A stretch of 64,000 nt of DNA from Microbacterium pseudoresistens (GCF_013409745.1 NZ_JACCBH010000001.1:2728001-2792000), one strand, 5' to 3'; positions 55,597 to 64,000 are shown, numbered from the stretch's first letter. Numbers and translations: made by a program. The notes: generated by a model from the letters alone, not told the origin.

Positions 55597-56525
55597 TGAA
55601 GGACGCCCCCGGCAAGCTTCTGCTGCTCGACACCGCTTCGCTCTACTTCCGCGCTTACTACGGCGTGCCCGACAAAGTGCACGCCGCGGATGGAACCTCG
55701 GTGAACGCCGCTCGCGGACTGCTCGACATGATCGCGAAGCTCGTCGCCCTCACCGAGCCGTCGCACCTCGTGGCCTGCTGGGACGACGACTGGCGACCGC
55801 AGTGGCGCGTCGATCTCATCCCCTCGTACAAGGCGCATCGCGTCGTCGAGGAGGTCGCCGCCGGCCCCGACGTCGAAGAGGTGCCCGATCCGCTGGAGGC
55901 CCAGCTGCCCGTCATCCGCGAATCGCTGCAGGCCCTTGGCATCCCCATCGTGGGCGCCGCCGCGCACGAAGCCGACGATGTGATCGGCACGCTCGCGAGC
56001 ACCGCACGCATGCCCGTCGACATCGTGACGGGCGATCGCGACCTCTTCCAGCTGGTAGACGACGCGCGCGGGGTGCGCGTCGTCTACACCGCGCGCGGCA
56101 TGAGCAATCTCGAGATGATCACCGATGCCGTCGTGATCGCGAAGTACGGCGTACTCCCCACGCAGTACGCCGATTTCGCGACGCTTCGCGGCGATGCATC
56201 CGACGGGCTTCCAGGAGTCGCCGGAGTCGGCGAGAAGACCGCGGCCACGCTGCTCGCGGCGCACGGCGACCTCGCCGGCATCCGCCGAGCAGCCGCTGCG
56301 GGCGAGGGAATGTCGAAAACCGTCGCGGCGAAGGTGCTCGCGGCCGACGACTACCTCGAGGTCGCGCCGACCGTCGTCAAGGTCGTGACGAACCTTCCGC
56401 TCGATGCCGATCTGCCGCCCCTGCTCCCCCTCGACGCGGAGCGCGAGGCCGCCGCGCTCGCGCTGAGCGAGCGATGGAACCTCGGCACGTCGATGCGTCG
56501 CGCGATCGACGCCCTCGCCCGCTGA
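55596..56525 (+). CDS. 5'-3' exonuclease (PolA N-terminal domain-like, stand-alone)
   Basis: A 309-residue FEN/PolI 5'-nuclease homologue without a polymerase. LLLLDTASLYFRAYYG, ACWDDDWRPQWRVDLIPSYK, EADDVIGTLA and VTGDRDLFQLV give the metal-binding aspartates, and GLPGVAGVGEKTAATLLAAHG is the helix-hairpin-helix with which it grips DNA. Such proteins remove RNA primers or flaps. It is convergent with the PHP-domain gene, whose stop codon is nine bases away. A separate polA is expected elsewhere. Confidence 0.93.
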   Translation: MKDAPGKLLLLDTASLYFRAYYGVPDKVHAADGTSVNAARGLLDMIAKLVALTEPSHLVACWDDDWRPQWRVDLIPSYKAHRVVEEVAAGPDVEEVPDPLEAQLPVIRESLQALGIPIVGAAAHEADDVIGTLASTARMPVDIVTGDRDLFQLVDDARGVRVVYTARGMSNLEMITDAVVIAKYGVLPTQYADFATLRGDASDGLPGVAGVGEKTAATLLAAHGDLAGIRRAAAAGEGMSKTVAAKVLAADDYLEVAPTVVKVVTNLPLDADLPPLLPLDAEREAAALALSERWNLGTSMRRAIDALAR

Positions 56526-56534
56526 CGGCGAGGC

Positions 56535-57521
56535 TCAGTCCAACCAGCGGCGCAGCCGCTCCAGACCCCATGTCGTCACGATGCGGGCGGGCGGGATGCC
56601 GGCGCGTTCGGCGCGTTCGGCGCCGTGATCGAGCAGCGACAGCTGGCCGGGCGCGTGCGCATCCGAGTCGATGGAGAACAGGCACCCGGCCTCCAGCGCG
56701 AGCGCGATGAGCTCGTCGGGCGGATCCTGCCGCTCCGGTCGGGAATTGAGCTCCACGGCCACGCCATGCTCGGCGCACGCGTCGAAGACCGTCCGGGCGT
56801 CGAACGTCGACGGCGGCCTGGTGCCGCGCTCGCCCTGCACGAGCCGCCCCGTGACGTGGCCGAGCACGTTCACACGAGGGTTCCCCACCGCCGCCACGAG
56901 ACGTCGGGTCATCGGCGCGGAGTCCATCCGGAGCTTCGAATGGGCTGAGGCGACGACGACGTCGAGTTCGGCGAGCAGCGCGTCGTCCTGGTCCAGTGCG
57001 CCGTCCTCGAGGATGTCGACCTCGATGCCGGTGAGCATCACCAACGTCGCATCCCCAGCCCCGCGCACGAGTGGGATCTGGGCGCGCAGCCGCTCCGCCG
57101 TGAGTCCTCTGGCGACGCGCAGTCGCGGCGAGTGATCCGTGATCGCGAGGTAGTCGTGCCCGAGGTCTCGTGCCGCATCCGCCATCTCTTCGATGGAGGT
57201 CGCCCCATCGGACCAGTCGGTGTGCGCGTGCAGATCGCCGCGCAGCCGAGCACGCAGCGCCGAGGTGCGCTCAGGCTCGACGGCGCCGCGCAGTTCGACG
57301 AGGTAGTCGGGCACCGCGCCGTCGAGGGCCTGGTCGATCACAGCGAAGGTCGATGCGCCGATCCCCGCGGTCGCCCGGATGCGGGCGCGATCCCGACGGG
57401 CGTCGTCGGAGAGCCCGGCATACGCGTCCGCGGCCGCCCGGAACGCCTTCGCGCGGTATCGCGACGCGCGCTCGCGTTCGAGCAGCCGCGCGATCTCGTG
57501 AAGCGCCTCGACGGGTTCCAT
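56535..57521 (-). CDS. PHP-domain phosphoesterase (PolX-type C-terminal domain)
   Basis: A 328-residue protein. Residues 1-95 (MEPVEALHEIARLLERERAS and a helix-hairpin-helix region RATAGIGAST) resemble the HhH part of PolX/TrpH-like proteins. The PHP domain from about 95 has GDLHAHTDWSDG, AITDHSP, GIEVDILEDG, SAHSKL, NVLGHVTGR, LNSRPERQDPP and SIDSDAH, a full set of metal ligands. It is a likely nuclease or phosphatase. It begins seven bases after trpD, in the same direction, so is probably co-transcribed. Confidence 0.9.
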   Translation of the reverse strand: MEPVEALHEIARLLERERASRYRAKAFRAAADAYAGLSDDARRDRARIRATAGIGASTFAVIDQALDGAVPDYLVELRGAVEPERTSALRARLRGDLHAHTDWSDGATSIEEMADAARDLGHDYLAITDHSPRLRVARGLTAERLRAQIPLVRGAGDATLVMLTGIEVDILEDGALDQDDALLAELDVVVASAHSKLRMDSAPMTRRLVAAVGNPRVNVLGHVTGRLVQGERGTRPPSTFDARTVFDACAEHGVAVELNSRPERQDPPDELIALALEAGCLFSIDSDAHAPGQLSLLDHGAERAERAGIPPARIVTTWGLERLRRWLD

Positions 57522-57528
57522 GCCTGCC

Positions 57529-58590
57529 CTAGGCCGCGAGCTCCTGCGACACCGCGACCCAGTCGTCGAGCTTGGCCGCCGCACTGCCGTCGTCCACCAC
57601 GGCCTGCGCCCGGGCGTATGCATCGGCGAGGCGCTCGACGATGGGGCGCTGCGCCTGCGACACATCGTGCGAGAGCTCGTAGGCGACCACGCCTGCCGCG
57701 GCGTTGAGCAGCACGATGTCGCGCACAGCGCCCTTCTCGCCCGCGAGCGTCCTCCGCAGCACCTCGGCGTTGTGCGCAGGGGTGCCGCCGATGAGGTCGG
57801 AGAGCTCCGCGAGCGGGATGCCGAGGTCGCGCGGGTCGAGGTCGTGCTCGTGCACGTCTCCTCGGCTGACCTCCCAGATTCGACTGTGGCCGGTGGTGGT
57901 GAGCTCGTCGAGCCCGTCATCGCCGCGGAAGACGAGCGCCGTGGCGCCGCGCGTGCGGAACACCCCGGTGATGAGCGGTACCCGATCGAGTTGAGCGACG
58001 CCGACCGCGTTGGCCTCGGCCCGCGCCGGGTTGCACAGCGGGCCGAGCATGTTGAAGACCGTGGGCACGCCCAACTCGGCGCGCACGGCGCCGGCGTGCT
58101 TGAAGCCGGGATGGAAGGCCCCGGCCCAGGCGAACGTGATCCCGGTGCGATCAAGCGTGTCGGCGACGCCCTGCGGGTCGAGCGTGAGGCGAAGGCCGAG
58201 CGCGTCGAGCACATCGGACGAGCCGGAGGCCGAGCTGGCGGCGCGGTTGCCGTGCTTGACGACGGGGATGCCGAGCGCGCCGATCACGATGGCCGCTGTT
58301 GTGGAGACGTTCACGGTGCCGATCCGGTCGCCGCCGGTGCCGACGATGTCGAGTACGTCCGAGGAAACGGGAAGCGGGAGCGCCGCTTCGAGGATGGCGT
58401 CTCGGAACCCCACGATCTCGTCGATCGTCTCGCCCTTGCTGCGCAGGCCGATGAGGAATCCGGCCAGCTGCGCGGGCGTCGCCTCGCCGTGCATGACCTG
58501 CCGCATCGCCCAGGTCGACTCGTAGACGCTGAGGTCGCGCCGCTCCAGAAGGGTCGAGAGAATGTCGGGCCAGGTCAGCGCATCCACCAT
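57529..58590 (-). CDS. trpD: Anthranilate phosphoribosyltransferase
   Basis: Second step of tryptophan synthesis, joining anthranilate and phosphoribosyl pyrophosphate. The 353-residue product has the glycine-rich PRPP site DIVGTGGDRIGTVNVST, KHGNRAASSASGSSDVL and the anthranilate-binding region. No other trp genes are adjacent. The ATG at 58590 lacks a Shine-Dalgarno sequence and is preceded by TAGGAT at seven bases, suggesting a leaderless mRNA. It is divergent from ctaE. Confidence 0.96.
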   Translation of the reverse strand: MVDALTWPDILSTLLERRDLSVYESTWAMRQVMHGEATPAQLAGFLIGLRSKGETIDEIVGFRDAILEAALPLPVSSDVLDIVGTGGDRIGTVNVSTTAAIVIGALGIPVVKHGNRAASSASGSSDVLDALGLRLTLDPQGVADTLDRTGITFAWAGAFHPGFKHAGAVRAELGVPTVFNMLGPLCNPARAEANAVGVAQLDRVPLITGVFRTRGATALVFRGDDGLDELTTTGHSRIWEVSRGDVHEHDLDPRDLGIPLAELSDLIGGTPAHNAEVLRRTLAGEKGAVRDIVLLNAAAGVVAYELSHDVSQAQRPIVERLADAYARAQAVVDDGSAAAKLDDWVAVSQELAA

Positions 58591-58603
58591 GTGAGCGATC
58601 CTA
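58591..58603 (-). promoter_or_regulatory. Probable leaderless promoter of trpD
   Basis: TAGGAT (minus strand, 58603-58598) is followed by seven bases and the ATG at 58590. No leader peptide or attenuator was seen. Confidence 0.5.
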
Positions 58604-58688
58604 GCGATGTGATGCAGTCGTGATCCGCGCCGGCCCCTGCGACGCCTCCGCGGGATGACCGGCATGCACAGGCGATTCACGGTCGTTT

Positions 58689-58704
58689 CTTAGGATTGCC
58701 TAAG
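58689..58704. promoter_or_regulatory. DtxR/IdeR-like iron-box candidate upstream of ctaE
   Basis: CTTAGG-ATTG-CCTAAG is a perfect inverted repeat. Its central 14 bases agree at 12 positions with the corresponding part of the DtxR/IdeR consensus TTAGGTTAGCCTAA. It lies 56 bases upstream of the ctaE -10 element. Confidence 0.4.
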
Positions 58705-58759
58705 TCAGATCGGGCCGAAACGGCTCCCCACAGTGCGAGAATCGGGCCCGCGGATCGGC

Positions 58760-58772
58760 CATAATGGAGGGG
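58760..58772 (+). promoter_or_regulatory. Probable leaderless promoter of ctaE-qcrCAB
   Basis: CATAAT (58760-58765) is followed by six bases and the GTG start codon at 58772. The GGAGGG in the spacer is too close to the start to serve well as a ribosome-binding site. Confidence 0.5.
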
Positions 58773-59404
58773 TGACCACCTCAGCGACCTATGCCCCGGC
58801 GGCGAGAACGATCAAGCGTCCCAACCCGGTAGCTGTCGGCACCATCGTGTGGCTCGGCAGCGAGGTGATGTTCTTCGCGGGGCTGTTCGCGATCTACTTC
58901 ACCATCCGCAGCACCTCCCCGGAGCTCTGGGCGTCTCGCACCGAGCTGCTCAACGTGCCGTACGCCACCGTCAACACGATCATCCTGGTGCTGTCCTCCG
59001 TGACCTGCCAGATGGGCGTGTTCGCGGCCGAGCGCATGCAGCCGTACAGCGCTCCCAACGCGAAGGGCCGCAAGCGCTGGGGAATGGTGGAGTGGTTCTG
59101 GCTGACGTTCGCGCTCGGTGCGATCTTCGTCTCCGGCCAGGTGTGGGAGTACGCCCAGCTCGTCGCCGAAGGCATGCCGATCTCCGCCGACCCGTACGCC
59201 TCGGCGTTCTACCTGACCACGGGCTTCCACGCCCTGCACGTGACCGGCGGGCTCATCGCCTTCCTCCTCGTCATCGGACGCGCCTTCGCCGTGAAGAACT
59301 TCACGCACAAGGAGGCGACCACCTCGATCGTCGTGTCGTACTACTGGCACTTCGTCGACGTCGTGTGGATCGTGCTGTTCCTGGTCATTTACTTCCTTCG
59401 ATAA
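58772..59404 (+). CDS. ctaE: Cytochrome c oxidase subunit III
   Basis: Subunit of the actinobacterial aa3 oxidase. The 210-residue protein has five transmembrane helices and the family motifs [28 protein letters not shown] and [14 protein letters not shown] with the conserved acid and histidine residues. The GTG at 58772 gives the usual N-terminus ([18 protein letters not shown]). It is first in the ctaE-qcrC-qcrA-qcrB operon, encoding parts of the bcc-aa3 supercomplex. Confidence 0.96.
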   Translation: MTTSATYAPAARTIKRPNPVAVGTIVWLGSEVMFFAGLFAIYFTIRSTSPELWASRTELLNVPYATVNTIILVLSSVTCQMGVFAAERMQPYSAPNAKGRKRWGMVEWFWLTFALGAIFVSGQVWEYAQLVAEGMPISADPYASAFYLTTGFHALHVTGGLIAFLLVIGRAFAVKNFTHKEATTSIVVSYYWHFVDVVWIVLFLVIYFLR

Positions 59405-59427
59405 AGAAAGCGGAGCGGATTCCCGAC

Positions 59428-60225
59428 ATGGCACGAGAGAAGAAGCGCCGTTCCGGCCGCCGCAGCCCCCTGGCGGCTGCGGCCCTCATCGGCGCAGGCC
59501 TCATGATCACCGGTGGCGTGTACGCCGGTGCCTCTGCAGCGTTCGCGGCGAGCGAGCCCACCACGGCGACCTCGCAGGTGTCCGTCGAAGAGGGCGAGAA
59601 GCTCTTCCAGGCGAACTGCGCGACCTGCCACGGCATGGCGCTACAGGGCACCGAGAACGGCCCCAGCCTCTACGGCGTCGGGGAGCTCGCCGTCGAGTTC
59701 CAGGTCGCGACCGGCCGCATGCCGCTGCAGATGCAGGGACCGCAGGCGCCGCAGAAGGAGCCGCAGTTCACGCAGGAGCAGATCGAGGCCATGGCAGCCT
59801 GGGTCCAGTCCGTGGCCCCGGGCCCCACCTACCCCGAGGCCAGCGTGCTCGACGGCGAGGGCGACGTCGCGCACGGCGCCGAGCTCTTCCGCATCAACTG
59901 CGCGATGTGCCACAACGTCGCGGGTGCCGGCGGCGCTCTCACCGAGGGCAAGTACGCTCCCCCGCTCACCAGCACCAGCGCGCTGCACATGTACGCGGCG
60001 ATGGTGACCGGTCCGCAGAACATGCCCGTGTTCGGCGACATGAACCTCTCCCTCCAGGACAAGCGCGACATCATCTCGGCGCTGCTCTTCCAGCAGCAGG
60101 AGGTGCAGGTCGGCGGGTTCACGCTCGGCTCGCTCGGACCGGTGTCCGAGGGCCTGTTCATCTGGATCTTCGGAATCGGCGCTCTCGTCGCCATCACCGT
60201 GTGGATCACGGCGAAGTCCAACTGA
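59428..60225 (+). CDS. qcrC: Cytochrome bc1 complex diheme cytochrome c subunit
   Basis: A 265-residue membrane-anchored diheme cytochrome c. An N-terminal signal anchor (residues about 14-40) precedes two heme c sites: CATCH (C64-H68) and CAMCH (C158-H162), each with a downstream Met ligand region, and a C-terminal helix (GLFIWIFGIGALVAITVWI) anchors it. It replaces a soluble cytochrome c and passes electrons directly to the aa3 oxidase. It lies 23 bases after ctaE. Confidence 0.96.
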   Translation: MAREKKRRSGRRSPLAAAALIGAGLMITGGVYAGASAAFAASEPTTATSQVSVEEGEKLFQANCATCHGMALQGTENGPSLYGVGELAVEFQVATGRMPLQMQGPQAPQKEPQFTQEQIEAMAAWVQSVAPGPTYPEASVLDGEGDVAHGAELFRINCAMCHNVAGAGGALTEGKYAPPLTSTSALHMYAAMVTGPQNMPVFGDMNLSLQDKRDIISALLFQQQEVQVGGFTLGSLGPVSEGLFIWIFGIGALVAITVWITAKSN

Positions 60226-60258
60226 CGCTTGCATATCGAAGAACGTACGAGGAGCACC

Positions 60259-61335
60259 ATGGCACACGACGACGACTCGCAGGCCCTTGAAGGGGCCTAT
60301 CAGCCCTCTCCGGGGCTGAGCGTCGCAGTCACGGACCCGGTGGAGAACCCGGGACTTCCGGCCCACCGCGAGCGGATGACGGACAAGGACCCCCGGGCGA
60401 TGAAGACCGCCGTCCGCACGGTCTACACGCTCTTCTACATCTCGCTCGCCGGCAGCATCTGGGCGGTCGCCGCCTACATGCTGTTCCCGATCGAGAGCGG
60501 CGCGCTCATCGACGTGCGCTACAACAACCTCTTCATCGGTCTGGGCATCGGCCTCGCGTTGCTCGCTCTCGGCCTCGGCGCCATTCACTGGTCCAAGGCC
60601 GTCATGAGCGACAAGGAGTTCATCGAGCCCCGGCACGCCACCCGCGGCAAGGAGTCGACCCGCGAGGCCGCGATCAAGGCTTTCGCCGACGCCAACGAGG
60701 AGTCCGGGTTCGGTCGTCGCACGATGATCCGCAACTCGCTCATCGCCGCCGTCGTCGCTTCGATCGTCCCCGGCGTCACGCTGTTCCGCGGTCTGGCTCC
60801 CTTCAACTCCGAAGACGACCCGACGGCGGGCGACCCTGTCGCCCTGCTCAGCCACACCATGTGGAAGGGCGGGATGCGCCTCGCACGCGACCCCGACGGC
60901 ACGCCCATCCGCGCGGCCGATGTCACCCTCGGCTCGGCCATGCACGTCATCCCCGAGCCGCTCACCGAGGTCAGCCACCACGACGGCTACCTGGAGGAGA
61001 AGGCCAAGGCCATCGTCCTGCTCATGCGCCTGCTCCCCGAGCAACTCAAGGAGGATGAGGACCGCAAGGGCTGGTCGTACGACGGCATCGTCGCCTATTC
61101 CAAGGTCTGCACGCATGTCGGGTGCCCCGTGGCGCTGTACGAGCAGCAGACCCATCACCTGCTCTGCCCCTGCCACCAGTCGCAGTTCGACGTGACCGAG
61201 CACGCGAAGGTCATCTTCGGCCCCGCCGCCCGGCCGCTGCCGCAGCTGCCCATCGCCGTCGACGACGAGGGCTACCTCGTCGCGCAGAGCGATTTCCACG
61301 AACCCGTCGGCCCGAGCTTCTGGGAGCGCCATTGA
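60259..61335 (+). CDS. qcrA: Cytochrome bc1 complex Rieske iron-sulfur subunit
   Basis: A 358-residue Rieske protein. Three transmembrane segments at about residues 54-76, 90-112 and 160-178 are the actinobacterial form. The [2Fe-2S] site is C284/H286 in CTHVGC and C303/H306 in CPCHQSQF, with C289 and C305 forming the disulfide. The second element of the operon after qcrC, separated by 33 bases with an AGGAGC site. Its stop codon overlaps the qcrB start (TTGA). Confidence 0.96.
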   Translation: MAHDDDSQALEGAYQPSPGLSVAVTDPVENPGLPAHRERMTDKDPRAMKTAVRTVYTLFYISLAGSIWAVAAYMLFPIESGALIDVRYNNLFIGLGIGLALLALGLGAIHWSKAVMSDKEFIEPRHATRGKESTREAAIKAFADANEESGFGRRTMIRNSLIAAVVASIVPGVTLFRGLAPFNSEDDPTAGDPVALLSHTMWKGGMRLARDPDGTPIRAADVTLGSAMHVIPEPLTEVSHHDGYLEEKAKAIVLLMRLLPEQLKEDEDRKGWSYDGIVAYSKVCTHVGCPVALYEQQTHHLLCPCHQSQFDVTEHAKVIFGPAARPLPQLPIAVDDEGYLVAQSDFHEPVGPSFWERH

Positions 61336-63152
61336 GCACCGCAACCGTCACCCCCGACACGAAGGGCGACAAGAAGTCGGAGAAGCCTCTCGGCGGCCGC
61401 TTCATCGGCGCCACGGCGAACTACATCGACGAGCGCACGAGCCTGTCCGGCTTCGTCAAGGAGCTCGGTCGCAAGATCTTCCCCGACCACTGGTCGTTCA
61501 TGCTGGGTGAGATCGCCCTCTGGAGCTTCGTCGTCGTGCTGCTCTCCGGCACGTTCCTCACCTTCTTCTTCCAGGCCTCGATGGTCGAGACGCACTACAC
61601 CGGCGCGTATGCGCCGATGCGCGGCGTCGAGATGTCGGCCGCGCTCGAGTCGACCCTGCGGATCTCGTTCGATCTGCGCGGCGGACTCCTCGTGCGCCAG
61701 ATCCACCACTGGGCCGCGCTCGTGTTCGTCGCCGGCATCGGCGTGCACATGCTGCGCGTGTTCTTCACCGGCGCTTTCCGCAAGCCGCGCGAGCTCAACT
61801 GGGTCATCGGCTTCGTGCTGTTCATCCTCGCGATGGCCGAAGGCTTCACGGGCTACTCGCTCCCCGACGACCTGCTCTCCGGCAACGGCCTGCGCATCAT
61901 CGACGGCATGGTCAAGGGTCTCCCCGTGATCGGCACGTGGACCTCGTTCCTGCTCTTCGGCGGCGAGTTCCCCGGCACCGACATCGTGGGGCGTCTGTAC
62001 ACACTGCACATCCTGCTGCTGCCGGCCATGGTGCTCGCGTTCGTCGTGATCCACCTCATGCTGATGATCATCAACAAGCACACGCAGTTCGCCGGGCCCG
62101 CCCGCACGAACGACAACGTCGTGGGCTACCCGATGATGCCGGTCTACATGTCGAAGATGGGCGGTTTCCTGTTCATCACGTTCGGCACCATCGTGCTGAT
62201 CGCGACGTTCTTCCAGATCAACCCGATCTGGAACTACGGCCCGTACGACCCCTCCCCCGTGTCTGCGGGAACCCAGCCGGACTGGTACATCGGATTCGCC
62301 GACGGCGCCCTGCGCCTGGCACCGCCGCACCTCGACGTGGTCTTCCTCGACCACACCTGGTCGTTCGGCATCATCCTGCCGGTGCTCGTGCTCGGACTGT
62401 TCATCGTGCTCGTCGCGATCTACCCGTTCATCGAGGCATGGATCACCGGCGACAAGCGCGAACACCACATCGCCCAGCGCCCGCGCAACGCGGCCACGCG
62501 CACCGCCATCGGCGTCGCCGGTGTCATCTTCTATGCCGTGCTGTGGGCGGCGGCCTCGTCCGACCTCATCGCGACGCACTTCATGCTCACGATGGAGGGC
62601 GTGATCCACACGCTGCAGGCCCTGCTGTTCGTGGGTCCGGTGCTCGGCTACTTCATCACGAAGCGCATCTGCATCGCACTGCAGAAGAAGGATCGTGAGA
62701 TCGTCCTGCACGGCTACGAGTCCGGACGCATCGTGCGTCTCCCCGGCGGCGAGTTCATCGAGGTGCACAAGCCGGTCGACGTCTACGACCGGTGGAAGCT
62801 CATCGACGTGGATACGTACGAGCCGCTCGTCGTGCGCCCGAACGCCAAGGGACGCATCCCCTGGACGCAGAACCTGCGCTCGGCGATGTCGCGCTGGTTC
62901 TTCGAGGATCGCCTCACCCCGCTCACGCAGGCCGAGATCGACACCGCAGACGCCCACCAGCAGCACGTGCTGCACGATGTGGACGAGACCGCGGCGGCCG
63001 AGATCAGGGGTGCTCACGAACGCGCCGGCGTCGCGGAGGAAGACATCGCTCCTGCGGATGTCGACCACGTCGACGAGACGCCGAACACCCCGAGCTCGGT
63101 CATCGCGACCGATCCGGTGCAGAAGCCGAAGAAGGGCGACCGGGCCGAGTAG
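61332..63152 (+). CDS. qcrB: Cytochrome bc1 complex cytochrome b subunit
   Basis: A 606-residue cytochrome b. Transmembrane helices carry the heme b ligand histidines (QIHHWAALVFVAGIGVHMLR and LYTLHILLLPAMVLAFVVIH), and the quinol-site motif appears as NPIWNYGPYDP, the actinobacterial form of PEWY. A soluble C-terminal extension of about 130 residues (from IALQKKDREIVLHGYESGRI) is longer than in most homologues I know and ends in an Asp/Glu-rich tail. TTG at 61332 is chosen as the start because it overlaps the qcrA stop codon as TTGA and no better start is near. Confidence 0.95.
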   Translation: MSTATVTPDTKGDKKSEKPLGGRFIGATANYIDERTSLSGFVKELGRKIFPDHWSFMLGEIALWSFVVVLLSGTFLTFFFQASMVETHYTGAYAPMRGVEMSAALESTLRISFDLRGGLLVRQIHHWAALVFVAGIGVHMLRVFFTGAFRKPRELNWVIGFVLFILAMAEGFTGYSLPDDLLSGNGLRIIDGMVKGLPVIGTWTSFLLFGGEFPGTDIVGRLYTLHILLLPAMVLAFVVIHLMLMIINKHTQFAGPARTNDNVVGYPMMPVYMSKMGGFLFITFGTIVLIATFFQINPIWNYGPYDPSPVSAGTQPDWYIGFADGALRLAPPHLDVVFLDHTWSFGIILPVLVLGLFIVLVAIYPFIEAWITGDKREHHIAQRPRNAATRTAIGVAGVIFYAVLWAAASSDLIATHFMLTMEGVIHTLQALLFVGPVLGYFITKRICIALQKKDREIVLHGYESGRIVRLPGGEFIEVHKPVDVYDRWKLIDVDTYEPLVVRPNAKGRIPWTQNLRSAMSRWFFEDRLTPLTQAEIDTADAHQQHVLHDVDETAAAEIRGAHERAGVAEEDIAPADVDHVDETPNTPSSVIATDPVQKPKKGDRAE

Positions 63153-63160
63153 GCCCCTCC

Positions 63161-63214
63161 CCGGATACGCTGAGGGCCCCGTCCAGTCGGATGGGGCCCT
63201 CAGCGCGTATCCGG
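63161..63214 (+). terminator. Terminator of the ctaE-qcrCAB operon
   Basis: A 20-base arm (63161-63180) pairs with 63193-63214 with one two-base bulge and a 12-base loop. It begins nine bases after the qcrB stop codon. Confidence 0.75.
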
Positions 63215-63261
63215 GCCCAACGTTCGCCGTCACGGGCCCACTCCGGAGCATGCGACGCCCC

Positions 63262-63274
63262 TATCCTGGGATCA
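63262..63274 (+). promoter_or_regulatory. Probable leaderless promoter of the rhodanese-like gene
   Basis: TATCCT (63262-63267) is followed by six bases and the ATG at 63274, with no Shine-Dalgarno sequence. Confidence 0.5.
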
Positions 63275-63693
63275 TGATGGATCGTGCCGCCTTCTTCACC
63301 GCAAAACTCGACGCCGAGACCGACGGGAGCGACGTCTACGTCGCCCAGAGAGCCGGCGAAGAGCTCTACGTCGTCGACGTCCGCTCAGACGAGGCGTGGG
63401 CGCAGGGGCGCGTGGCAGGGGCCATCCACATGCACTACTCCGAGATCGCTGCGCGGGCCCCGCAGGAGATCCCGACCGACGCACGCGTCGTCGTGTACTG
63501 CTGGAGCCCTGGATGCAACGCCGGCGCCAAGGGTGCCCTCGAGTTCGCGAAGCTCGGATACGACGTGCGGGAGATGATCGGCGGCTTCGAGTACTGGGTC
63601 CGCGAGGGCTACCCGGTCGAGAACGTCGACGGTGTGCATCGTCGCCCCGTCGATCCGCTCACGGGCGTTCCCCGCATCCGCACGCGGGCCTGA
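63274..63693 (+). CDS. Rhodanese-like domain protein
   Basis: A 139-residue single-domain rhodanese. VVDVRSDEAWAQGRVAGAIH is the conserved first CDC25-like motif, and VVYCWSPGCNAGAKGALEFA holds the active-site cysteine loop with a second Cys five residues later, a variant seen in this branch. FEYWVREGYPVEN closes the domain. Sulfurtransferase activity is likely, the partner unknown. It has its own leaderless-type promoter after the qcrB terminator. Confidence 0.88.
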   Translation: MMDRAAFFTAKLDAETDGSDVYVAQRAGEELYVVDVRSDEAWAQGRVAGAIHMHYSEIAARAPQEIPTDARVVVYCWSPGCNAGAKGALEFAKLGYDVREMIGGFEYWVREGYPVENVDGVHRRPVDPLTGVPRIRTRA

Positions 63694-63712
63694 GAGCACG
63701 GGCGAGCATACG

Positions 63713-63754
63713 AAGACGCCCCCGACATCTCCAGAGGAGCGCCGAGGGCGTCTT
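63713..63754. terminator. Bidirectional terminator between rhodanese-like gene and ctaF
   Basis: AAGACGCCC (63713-63721) pairs with GGGCGTCTT (63746-63754), with an inner CTCC/GGAG stem, between two convergent genes. T residues follow the plus-strand arm. Confidence 0.6.
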
Positions 63755-63765
63755 GTTCGTGATGA

Positions 63766-64000
63766 TCAGCGGGCGAAGTTGCCGCGGTAGTACTCGTAGA
63801 CCCATCCGACGATGGCCACGAGGAAGATCGCGATCGCCACGGGGAACAGGAAGTGCCCCACCGCGAGACCGATCATTCCCACACCCGCGGAACCGGCGAG
63901 GACGATCGGCCACCATGACCACGGGCTGAACTCGCCCAGCTCGGGATCGCCGTCGTCGATCTCGGAGGTCAGCACGTCTTCGGGCAGCTGGCCGCCCTGA
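63766..64000 (-). CDS. ctaF: Cytochrome c oxidase subunit IV, actinobacterial (5' end outside window)
   Basis: The visible C-terminal part of about 78 residues reads through the right edge without a start. It has two transmembrane helices (SWWPIVLAGSAGVGMIGLAV and LFPVAIAIFLVAIVGWVYEY) and ends YYRGNFAR, the typical CtaF C-terminus. CtaF is a small subunit of the aa3 oxidase; ctaC and ctaD are expected further right. An in-frame GTG at 63975 would give a 69-residue protein but truncates the family's first helices. It converges on the qcr operon. Confidence 0.9.
   Translation of the reverse strand, partial: QGGQLPEDVLTSEIDDGDPELGEFSPWSWWPIVLAGSAGVGMIGLAVGHFLFPVAIAIFLVAIVGWVYEYYRGNFAR

Overview
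The window is high-GC, gene-dense DNA that reads as a chromosomal segment of a Gram-positive actinobacterium, most likely Microbacteriaceae and probably Microbacterium. This rests on gene content (RbpA, WhiA, a fused-style QcrC/QcrA/QcrB complex, paired ClpP1/ClpP2, a translational-type ileS T-box) and on gene order. No rRNA, CRISPR array, prophage or insertion sequence was seen. No stretch over 300 bases lacks a gene. The longest gaps are the RNase E leader (2275-2548), the ileS T-box (8727-8967), the upstream region of an ABC cluster (52238-52491) and the rpsA leader (53953-54199).

Layout: 1-9812 holds a truncated RNase E/G gene, a VKOR-family protein, the ileS-folC-DUF4233-ndk operon under a T-box, and a ribbon-helix-helix/VOC gene pair. 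9940-15427 holds valS, a small protein, an M3 oligopeptidase and a methyltransferase. 15441-24202 is the protein quality-control block clpX ... clpP2-clpP1-tig, interrupted by a deoxyribose catabolic cassette (SorC-type regulator, deoC, two aldehyde dehydrogenase genes, one lacking its catalytic domain). Two tRNA genes (Pro-TGG, Gly-TCC) and a membrane-anchored HExxH protein follow. 25918-30366 holds gap-pgk-tpiA-secG-rbpA and sodA. 30541-40556 holds whiA, rapZ, uvrC, uvrA and uvrB with a few small genes between uvrA and uvrB. 40632-42668 has a Tat-exported protein, a DUF4126 protein and coaE.

42710-52237 is the most distinctive part: a nine-gene, same-strand operon with a peptide-type ABC importer (binding lipoprotein, two permeases, a double ATPase), an LLM flavin-dependent monooxygenase, two AhpD/CMD-type proteins, a VOC protein and an M20 amidohydrolase. 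Seven of its eight junctions are four-base overlaps. It resembles the poorly characterised KPN_01854/KPN_01858/Avi_7169/Avi_7170 gene set; its substrate is unknown. It sits between rpsA and coaE, which are neighbours in many actinobacteria.

54200-55560 holds two exported orphan proteins. 55596-58590 holds an orphan 5'-3' exonuclease, trpD and a PHP-domain phosphoesterase. 58772-63152 is the respiratory operon ctaE-qcrC-qcrA-qcrB, followed by a rhodanese-like gene and, convergently, the 3' part of ctaF running off the window. A recurrent signal across the window is a -10-like hexamer placed 6 or 7 bases before the start codon with no Shine-Dalgarno sequence, suggesting many leaderless transcripts.
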